NCBI GenBank assembly: GCA_903932705.1
Contig: CAIZHC010000300.1
Coordinates: 1-7,283 of the forward strand
Length of the DNA stretch: 7,283 nt
Source: an uncultured Actinomycetes bacterium
Lineage (GTDB): Bacteria > Actinomycetota > Actinomycetes > Nanopelagicales > Nanopelagicaceae
Direction: 5' to 3'
A program made the position numbers and the translations under genes. Below, piece after piece: positions 1 to 5,020 of the stretch. How positions within the stretch are numbered: position 1 is the first letter of the stretch; each line of letters opens with the position of its first letter. The notes under the pieces were generated by a model. It searched no databases. It was not told the DNA's origin and saw only the letters and a program-made list of their open reading frames with translations.

Positions 1-381
1 ATAAAACAAAATGGCCAAGAGAGTGAGAATTGTCGCCAAGACTGTAGTAAATATCAGGAATATCAAGAGCGAGATAATTGTGATGACAAGCGAGAAAGCG
101 ACAGCTTGTTGCTCGTTTATCTCACCGCTCACCAAGGGGCGTTTGCTGGTGCGTTTCATGAGGCGATCAGATTCAACTTCGATCACCATGTTAAAAGCAT
201 TTGAGGCACCGGCGGCCAAAGTCCCGCCAATTAAAGTTGCAATCGTTACGCCAAGGGGTGGGAACTTATGAGCATGATTCTGGGCATAGGTCGCCATAAA
301 GAGAGCAGGCAGAGTGGTGACTAGTAGAAGTTCCACCACCCGCAATTTCATTAGTGCCACATAGGCGCCTACATGGCTCAT
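1..381 (-). CDS. ctaB: Protoheme IX farnesyltransferase (heme O synthase), N-terminal part, cut by the window edge
   Basis: Only the first 127 codons are present; the rest lies left of base 1. The enzyme is a polytopic UbiA-superfamily membrane protein that transfers a farnesyl group from farnesyl diphosphate to protoheme, giving heme O for haem-copper oxidases. I translated the minus strand from ATG 379-381. It shows the family opening 'YVALMKLRVVELLLVTT' (residues 7-23), a first helix, 'GGTLAAGASNAFN' (52-64), then the metal/diphosphate-binding block N64-x3-E68-x3-D72 followed by 'LMKRTSKRPLV' (74-84). Most family members have Asp where this one has Glu68. Helices lie near residues 13-31, 44-62 and 95-112, with a further hydrophobic run to the edge. 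This is the first in-frame ATG after an in-frame stop at 406-408. No Shine-Dalgarno is evident, but a TACAAT hexamer lies six bases before the ATG. It follows dacB on the same strand after 24 bases. Confidence 0.9.
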   Translation of the reverse strand, partial: MSHVGAYVALMKLRVVELLLVTTLPALFMATYAQNHAHKFPPLGVTIATLIGGTLAAGASNAFNMVIEVESDRLMKRTSKRPLVSGEINEQQAVAFSLVITIISLLIFLIFTTVLATILTLLAILFY

Positions 382-387
382 ATCTAG

Positions 388-393
388 ATTGTA
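388..393 (-). promoter_or_regulatory. Possible -10 box for leaderless ctaB transcription
   Basis: The minus strand reads TACAAT, then six bases (CTAGAT), then the ATG of ctaB. This matches the actinobacterial leaderless layout, in which the transcript starts at the A of the ATG. There is no good -35 at the expected distance and no Shine-Dalgarno. The support is the hexamer and its spacing only. Confidence 0.35.
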
Positions 394-405
394 ACCATCT
401 ATGGC

Positions 406-1536
406 TTACTTCTGTGGCTTGGCAATTGTGCCCAACATCTGGTCGATTGTTACGCGGGCGGCTTGACGTGCACTTTCTAGGTTACGTATGTGATTCGCCA
501 CAATTGCGAATACATATTGATTCGCGCCTACCGTAACAAAACCGGCCAAACTTATGGTGTTATCAATCCACCCCGTCTTGGCGTGAACCAGTCCTACAGC
601 CGATGGGGCGTCATGTACGAATCTATGTATGAGGGTCCCAGTTCTTCCTGAGGTTGGAAGTCCATCAATTATCGCCTGATATTTACTATTTCCTCGCACT
701 GCCAGGAGGAGCTCCACTACCTGGCGAGCTGAAACCCGATTCTGATGTGAGAGACCATTGCCATCATAAATGTGAATCCCTTTTGGAGAAATTCCCAGAT
801 CAGTCAACGTTTTTGAAAACGCTGCCTGCAAACCGACGTCATCTGTTGTGAATCCCATCGCTCTAGCTGCTGTCCGTGCCAAGCGATCGGCTAGGGCATT
901 ATCGCTATAGAGCAATGTGAACTCCACAATTGAACTCAAGGGTGGGGATTGAATAGAAGCCAACTCTTCAGTTGCATCACTCAGATTATTTACTTTTACG
1001 GGGGTTATCTTCAAATAACCCGCAAAATATCTTTGAAGTGCTTGAATATCCAAGGCGTAGATATCTTTGTATTCCAAGGTGATGCTCTTAACTTCTGGAT
1101 GCAATTCCACAATTGAGTTGAAGAGACTTGGAGAGAATGCTCGATTGTTCTGCTCCTCTTCAGAAAGGTCTGTGGTGAGCCATGGGTCATCACTACCCGC
1201 TAATAGATAAGTATCGCTTTTATTTGTTGCACTAAGCGTGGTCTTAAAGACCATATCTGGGTTAAAAGCGCTCAATGTCGTTGCCATTGAAAAAAGTTTC
1301 ATGACAGATGCCGGTGCACGCTGCACATCTGGATCAAGAGAGAAGAGCGGTTGTTGACCCGTCGGGTCAACAAGCAAAATTCCAGGATTGGCAAGAGTTG
1401 GCGATGCGGCTAACTCAATGAATTGTTCGGGTACGGCTAAGGCTTGCGCCGGTGAAGTTGATGCAATGAGAGAAGAAATTAAAAGCACACATATCGCCAT
1501 CGATTGATAGCTGCTTCTGGTGAGTGCTCTTCGCAT
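406..1536 (-). CDS. dacB: D-alanyl-D-alanine carboxypeptidase/endopeptidase, peptidase family S13 (PBP4 type), short form
   Basis: This is a penicillin-binding serine peptidase that would act outside the membrane on peptidoglycan stem peptides. The reading frame stays open to a TTG at 1557 (383 residues). I prefer the ATG at 1534-1536 (376 residues) because the TTG has no Shine-Dalgarno and the ATG has a CATAAT hexamer six bases upstream. Numbered from the TTG, the three active-site motifs are S84-V-M-K87 (SxxK), S218-D-N220 (SxN) and K327-T-G329 (KTG), with the S13 hallmark 'DGNGLS' at 265-270 and 'SGRTGTL' at 303-309. An export signal is clear: a basic start, a hydrophobic run at about 20-33, and 'AQALA' before residue 42. 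The SxxK-to-SxN distance of 134 residues is much shorter than the roughly 245 in E. coli PBP4 or Actinomadura R39, so the inserted domains must be reduced. It is divergent from the trmH-family gene and followed by ctaB. Confidence 0.9.
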   Translation of the reverse strand: MRRALTRSSYQSMAICVLLISSLIASTSPAQALAVPEQFIELAASPTLANPGILLVDPTGQQPLFSLDPDVQRAPASVMKLFSMATTLSAFNPDMVFKTTLSATNKSDTYLLAGSDDPWLTTDLSEEEQNNRAFSPSLFNSIVELHPEVKSITLEYKDIYALDIQALQRYFAGYLKITPVKVNNLSDATEELASIQSPPLSSIVEFTLLYSDNALADRLARTAARAMGFTTDDVGLQAAFSKTLTDLGISPKGIHIYDGNGLSHQNRVSARQVVELLLAVRGNSKYQAIIDGLPTSGRTGTLIHRFVHDAPSAVGLVHAKTGWIDNTISLAGFVTVGANQYVFAIVANHIRNLESARQAARVTIDQMLGTIAKPQK

Positions 1537-1542
1537 GGGCAG

Positions 1543-1548
1543 ATTATG
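1543..1548 (-). promoter_or_regulatory. Possible -10 box for leaderless dacB transcription
   Basis: The minus strand reads CATAAT, six bases (CTGCCC), then ATG at 1536. The geometry is identical to that in front of ctaB. An alternative reading is a GAAGAGG Shine-Dalgarno at about 1549-1555, but it lies 12 bases from the ATG, which is long. Confidence 0.35.
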
Positions 1549-1571
1549 CCTCTTCAATAAGAGAATGGTTT

Positions 1572-1578
1572 AAGGTGA
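1572..1578 (+). promoter_or_regulatory. Ribosome binding site of the trmH-family gene
   Basis: AAGGTGA ends four bases before the ATG at 1583 (seven bases from the AAGG core) and fixes this start. Confidence 0.6.
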
Positions 1579-1582
1579 CCGT

Positions 1583-2221
1583 ATGAGCGCGGAAATTGGT
1601 CCAGGTGAGTTCTTTCCGGTCGTCGGGGTTGGTCCACACGAAAAACCTTGGCCACAGGATGATCGCCTCGATCCTGATCTCCTTGAAAACGGAGATCGTC
1701 GCAATGTCCTAGATCACTACCGATATTGGAAGGTAGAAGCGATAGTCGCCGATCTTGATACCAAACGACATCCACTTCAAATTGCAATTGAAAATTGGCA
1801 ACACGATTTAAATATCGGCTCTGTGGTGCGGACCGCAAATGCATTTAATGTCTCGTATGTTCATATTGTTGGTAAGCGAGATTGGAATCGCCGCGGCGCG
1901 ATGGTCACAGATAAATATCTGCATGTAGTCCATCACCCAACCGTCGCTGACTTTGCCGCTTGGTGTGCGGAGCAGAGCGTTCCAATCATCGGGATAGATA
2001 ATCTTTCGGTTTCACAGCAGATGGAGAACTATCCGCTCCCAGAGAAATGCGTGCTCTTCTTTGGACAAGAGGGTGCTGGCATGTCCGATGAAGCTGTTGG
2101 GATTTGCCAGGTAGTTCTTGCGATCCAGCAGTATGGCTCAACGCGCTCCATGAACGCATCTGCAGCCGGCGCAATCGCAATGTATGCCTGGGCTATGCAA
2201 CATCTCAACCCAAAGCTTTAA
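1583..2221 (+). CDS. TrmH/SpoU-family RNA 2'-O-ribose methyltransferase, actinobacterial type
   Basis: This is a SAM-dependent SPOUT (alpha/beta-knot) methyltransferase predicted to methylate a ribose 2'-OH in tRNA or rRNA; the exact nucleotide cannot be told from sequence. Length is 212 residues. Motif 1 is N77-I-G-S-V-V-R83-T-A-N86, with the conserved Arg83. Motif 2 is 'FFGQEGAG' (159-166), including Glu163. Motif 3 is 'YGSTRSMNAS' (184-193), with Ser189 and Asn191; motifs 2 and 3 form the cofactor-binding knot. A roughly 65-residue N-terminal section (rich in D/R, 'ENGDRRNVLDHYRYW' at 35-49) precedes the SPOUT fold, as in many actinobacterial homologues. The ATG at 1583 is backed by AAGGTGA at 1572-1578. 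It is transcribed away from dacB, and its TAA at 2219-2221 directly touches the stop of the convergent TPR gene. Confidence 0.88.
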   Translation: MSAEIGPGEFFPVVGVGPHEKPWPQDDRLDPDLLENGDRRNVLDHYRYWKVEAIVADLDTKRHPLQIAIENWQHDLNIGSVVRTANAFNVSYVHIVGKRDWNRRGAMVTDKYLHVVHHPTVADFAAWCAEQSVPIIGIDNLSVSQQMENYPLPEKCVLFFGQEGAGMSDEAVGICQVVLAIQQYGSTRSMNASAAGAIAMYAWAMQHLNPKL

Positions 2222-3154
2222 TTAATCCTCAATCACCTCTGTTATAGAAGTGAGGCGGCGCTCAATCTCATCTGCTTCGTCCAGGCGACCAAGATCTCGC
2301 AACACTCCAGCGATATGGCGTTCAATCTCGACGATAAAGTCGAAATCTTTCCATTCGCTCTCCGTTGCAATCTCAAGAACGCGCTCCAAGGTATCGAGGC
2401 CATCTTGCTCGAGTCCAGTCATGATTTGAGCCTTACCGAGTTCAAGAAGAGAGTAAGTCTCGCGGCGATGGTCATGGGCAGTTACGAATACATCAAGAGA
2501 TTTTTGAGCAGCGATTAACGCCTCCTCGCCCAAGCCGAGTTCAATCAAAGCGTGAGCAATCTTCTGATCACAACGAGCGACGTTGATTACTTCCTTCAGG
2601 CTCTTAAAGAGCGCACGTGCCTCACGGAATGCAGCGAGAGATAACTCGTGCTGACCAAGCTCGCGATGAGCACAACCAATGAGGTGAAGATCATTTGCAG
2701 CGCCAGAGTCATTTCCATCAACTAGATGCTCTTGAACGCATTCGCGCATGCACTCGATGGTCTTCTCAAAATCTTTAGCGCCGAAACACCATTCTCCTAG
2801 TGTGCAAGCAAGATCAATTGCTAATGGGGACTTTGATTCGCGAAGTAGATCGACAGCTTTACTCATTGCTGATGCCGCTTCAGAGTTACGCTTCAATTGA
2901 TTGAGGTTGTAACCAATTGCGGAGTAAGCCTGAGCTAAACCATCTGCCGGTGCTACCGCGCCTAACTCGGTATAAATGTCGCGAGCGGTCTCAGCAAGTG
3001 CGAGCGCTTCGTCATATTGGCCACGAGCGTAGATTCGAGCGCTCAATTCATAATAAGTATTAGCACGCTCTAGACCAGTTGTCTCCGGGATTCTCTCCCA
3101 CAACATTTCCTCGGTAACAATATCTTCCAAGCCGTTGTCATCGTCGTCGCTCAA
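2222..3154 (-). CDS. Tetratricopeptide-repeat protein of unknown function
   Basis: The 310-residue protein has no signal peptide or membrane helix, so it should be cytoplasmic. It begins with a very acidic tail (MSDDDDNGLED), followed by helical pairs recurring about every 40 residues, at roughly 30-66, 72-106, 112-144, 152-188, 192-226, 232-266 and 272-306. TPR-like positions include 'YELSARIYARGQYDEALALAETA' split across 35-57, 'IGCAHRELGQHELSLAAF' at 159-176 and 'LRDLGRLDEADEIERRL' at 285-301. The 40-residue spacing is nearer to the long TPR_12/kinesin-light-chain type than to the 34-residue canonical repeat. It presumably acts as a protein-binding scaffold; no enzymatic domain is seen. 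The start is a TTG at 3152-3154, chosen because an AGGGGG Shine-Dalgarno sits seven bases upstream. The next ATG (codon 17) would remove the acidic tail. It is divergent from the LysX-like gene. TPR identity is firm, the role is unknown. Confidence 0.85.
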   Translation of the reverse strand: MSDDDDNGLEDIVTEEMLWERIPETTGLERANTYYELSARIYARGQYDEALALAETARDIYTELGAVAPADGLAQAYSAIGYNLNQLKRNSEAASAMSKAVDLLRESKSPLAIDLACTLGEWCFGAKDFEKTIECMRECVQEHLVDGNDSGAANDLHLIGCAHRELGQHELSLAAFREARALFKSLKEVINVARCDQKIAHALIELGLGEEALIAAQKSLDVFVTAHDHRRETYSLLELGKAQIMTGLEQDGLDTLERVLEIATESEWKDFDFIVEIERHIAGVLRDLGRLDEADEIERRLTSITEVIED

Positions 3155-3161
3155 GGTTGTT

Positions 3162-3167
3162 CCCCCT
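3162..3167 (-). promoter_or_regulatory. Ribosome binding site deciding a TTG start for the TPR gene
   Basis: The minus strand reads AGGGGG, seven bases (AACAACC), then TTG. It pairs with the 16S tail through one G-U wobble. It is the reason to keep the TTG and the acidic N-terminus. Confidence 0.55.
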
Positions 3168-3195
3168 GTGTGCCTATGGACACTCGTTTCCCCCC

Positions 3196-3219
3196 AACCC
3201 CCTACGCCGGAGGAGGGTT
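3196..3219. repeat. GC-rich hairpin in the divergent leader
   Basis: AACCCCCT (3196-3203) pairs with AGGAGGGTT (3211-3219) over eight base pairs with A3214 bulged, around a seven-base loop ACGCCGG. It is not followed by a T-run in either direction, so it does not look like a terminator. On the plus strand its right arm contains GGAGGAGGG, a strong Shine-Dalgarno-like string. Confidence 0.55.
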
Positions 3220-3224
3220 CGCTG

Positions 3225-3243
3225 TAGTGCTTGCCTTACACTA
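3225..3243. repeat. Spaced inverted repeat TAGTG-N9-CACTA, possible operator
   Basis: TAGTG at 3225-3229 and CACTA at 3239-3243 are perfect inverted arms around nine bases. The dyad overlaps both candidate -10 hexamers (TACACT plus, TAGTGT minus), the position expected of a repressor site. Five-base arms can arise by chance. Confidence 0.3.
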
Positions 3244-3278
3244 GCAACTGAGCGCATAACCGTGCAGCGCAACGCAGA

Positions 3279-5009
3279 ATGAATTTCGCAGAGCGCCGAC
3301 TCTTCCCAGAGTCCGTTATGAGTAGATTGGAGCAATTCTTGATGAAATCCCAGCGTTGGGTGCCGAAGTGGATCGGTCGGGTCACCTTTCTAGTTGGACT
3401 CTTCGACATACTTGCAAACGTTTCGCGAAGATTCAGAGCTCCTGTTCATAAACTCAACAGCATCATCCCAGTCTTTCTTAACGGAACAGCTTTAGCGACC
3501 GCTATCTTCACAGGATTAATTTTGATGATTCTCGCGCGCGGTCTATCAAGGCGCAAGCGTCGCGCCTGGGTACTGGCCTTGGTAATCCTTGGAGTAAATC
3601 TCGCGACTGAATTATTTCGAACTAATCATCATCCGGTTCAAATCGCTCTCTCAATTGCTAGCATCATCATGCTCGCGGTATTTAATAAATCTTTCTACGC
3701 AAAATCTGATCCAAGCACCAAGTCCCAACCACTTATTGGATTTGGAATTGCAGTTGTCGTATTTTTTGTAGCGAGCATTGCGCTCCTAAAATTTCGAAGT
3801 CAAGATGAAATTATCGGATCTCCTTCATTTAAAAATATCTTCCTGTTTATTATTGAGGGATTCGTTGGGGTAACGGGACCAATTAAATTTACCTCCGAAC
3901 GCGCGACCGATGTAACTGCCTTTACTCTCGGAACTTTCGGAGTTTTCATTGTGATTGTTCCGCTCTGGTTGTACTTCCGTCGAGTTAAACCGATTCCAAC
4001 TATGAGCGATGAAGATATGCAGATTGTTCGTAAATTGATTAAACATGACCTCGAACAGGATTCATTAGGCTACTTTGCAACTCGGCGCGATAAAAGTGTC
4101 ATCTGGGCTGGTAATAAGAAGGCGGGCATCGCCTATCGAGTACAAGGTGGGGTGATGCTTGCCAGCGGTGACCCATTTGGCGAGTACAGCTTGTGGCCCG
4201 AAGCGATAGCAGAATTTATACGAGTAGCTGAGGAGCACGCCTGGACACCTGCGGTTATGGGATGCAGTGACAGAGGCGGCGAGGTTTGGGTAGAGCACGC
4301 GGGGATGATTGCAATTGATATTGGCGATGAGGCAATTATTTCGGTGAAAGATTTCACCCTTGAGGGTCGGCCGATGGCAAATGTGCGCCAGATGGTCAAT
4401 CGGATTAAACGCAAAGGTTACTCATGCACTACCCATCAGTGGTCTGAACTTGAAAACTCCACACGTGTAGAACTGCGAAAACTCGGACACGAATGGCGAT
4501 ATGGAGTTGCTGAGCGCGGTTTCTCAATGTCGATGGATCGCTTCGGTGACGATGAAGATCCAGATACTTATATAACTATCGCTTGGCTTGAGGGTGAGAT
4601 TAAGGGACTTCTCTATTACGTTCCTTGGACTACTAATGCACTCTCTCTCGATCGCATGCAACGCGAACGCGGAACTGATGCCGGCGTAAATGAGTTAATG
4701 ATTGCCGAAACCGTGGAGTGGGCAAGGACGAACGATAAGGCCTATGTATCACTGAATTTTGCTGCCTTCCGTTCACTCTTTGAGAGAGCCGACAAGATCA
4801 GCGCTGGACCAATCACTCGCGGAATGCGAAATCTGATTCGTTTCTCATCTAACTTCTTCCAGGTGGAATCGCTCTATCGCTTCAACGCAAAGTTTCAGCC
4901 AGGTTGGGAGACACGTTACGTGCTCTATCCAAGAGCATCTGACTTACCAAAAGTTGGGTGGGCTGCGCTTCGAGCCGAAAAATTTATCTCTGGATTTCGC
5001 TCTCGCTAG
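3279..5009 (+). CDS. Aminoacyl-phosphatidylglycerol synthase, LysX N-terminal-domain type (MprF-like, DUF2156), without a fused lysyl-tRNA synthetase
   Basis: It is predicted to move an amino acid, probably lysine, from aminoacyl-tRNA onto membrane phosphatidylglycerol, which lowers surface negative charge. The protein has 576 residues. Residues about 33-235 hold some six membrane helices (33-50, 62-86, 96-111, 121-138, 152-171, 215-233). Residues about 243-572 form the cytoplasmic tandem-GNAT catalytic domain. Blocks also present in mycobacterial LysX include 'DSLGYFATRRDKSV' (261-274), 'LASGDP' (294-299), 'GDEAI' (349-353), 'ERGFSM' (412-417), 'LNFAAFR' (492-498) and 'QPGWETRY' (540-547). 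Mycobacterial LysX continues into an OB-fold and lysyl-tRNA synthetase; this one stops at 576. Lysine specificity is inferred, and alanine is possible. ATG 3279 has no Shine-Dalgarno; ATG 3342 (codon 22) has GGAG nine bases upstream and begins just before the conserved 'RWVPKW', so the true start is uncertain. It converges on the esterase gene with an 11-base gap. Confidence 0.87.
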   Translation: MNFAERRLFPESVMSRLEQFLMKSQRWVPKWIGRVTFLVGLFDILANVSRRFRAPVHKLNSIIPVFLNGTALATAIFTGLILMILARGLSRRKRRAWVLALVILGVNLATELFRTNHHPVQIALSIASIIMLAVFNKSFYAKSDPSTKSQPLIGFGIAVVVFFVASIALLKFRSQDEIIGSPSFKNIFLFIIEGFVGVTGPIKFTSERATDVTAFTLGTFGVFIVIVPLWLYFRRVKPIPTMSDEDMQIVRKLIKHDLEQDSLGYFATRRDKSVIWAGNKKAGIAYRVQGGVMLASGDPFGEYSLWPEAIAEFIRVAEEHAWTPAVMGCSDRGGEVWVEHAGMIAIDIGDEAIISVKDFTLEGRPMANVRQMVNRIKRKGYSCTTHQWSELENSTRVELRKLGHEWRYGVAERGFSMSMDRFGDDEDPDTYITIAWLEGEIKGLLYYVPWTTNALSLDRMQRERGTDAGVNELMIAETVEWARTNDKAYVSLNFAAFRSLFERADKISAGPITRGMRNLIRFSSNFFQVESLYRFNAKFQPGWETRYVLYPRASDLPKVGWAALRAEKFISGFRSR

Positions 5010-5020
5010 TTTTATTTATT
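5010..5020. other. Eleven-base AT-only gap between convergent genes
   Basis: The plus strand reads TTTTATTTATT between the two stops, and the T/A-rich tract continues to about 5026. It could supply the U-rich tail for termination of the LysX-like transcript, but I find no stable stem directly before it: the best pairing is GCTCT at 4999-5003 with AGAGC at 5027-5031 across a long loop. No intrinsic terminator is called. Confidence 0.4.

Larger units (their letters stand above)
3155..3278. promoter_or_regulatory. Divergent intergenic region with dyads, shared by the TPR and LysX-like genes
   Basis: These 124 bases must hold the promoters of both divergent genes. The left half is strongly strand-asymmetric: the plus strand has C-runs at 3162-3166, 3190-3195 and 3198-3202. 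A TACACT hexamer at 3237-3242 could serve as a plus-strand -10, and the overlapping minus-strand TAGTGT (3239-3244) could serve the other direction; neither has a convincing -35. Two hairpins and one spaced dyad are described separately. No binding site that I recognise is present. Confidence 0.5.

Noticed and set aside
11..271. Plus-strand open frame of 86 codons
   Set aside because: It lies opposite ctaB, whose minus-strand translation matches the family motifs; the plus-strand product has no recognisable features.
654..851. Plus-strand open frame of 65 codons
   Set aside because: It lies opposite the dacB SxN-to-KTG region, has no ribosome binding site, and is explained by codon composition of dacB.
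925..1125. Repeated TCCACAATTGA string at two places in dacB
   Set aside because: Both copies encode similar 'SIVE(F/L)' peptides; this is codon-level coincidence within one gene, not a mobile or regulatory repeat.
1780..1798. Near-palindromic TTCAAATTGCAATTGAA string
   Set aside because: It lies within conserved trmH-family coding sequence (LQIAIEN) and is explained by codon choice; the symmetry is imperfect.
1554..1844. Minus-strand open frame overlapping the start of the trmH-family gene
   Set aside because: It is antisense to a conserved coding region including motif 1, has a composition typical of a shadow frame and no ribosome binding site.
3159..3217. Possible G-quadruplex on the minus strand
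   Set aside because: Only two long G-runs are close together; the third is more than 20 bases away and no four-run arrangement with short loops exists.
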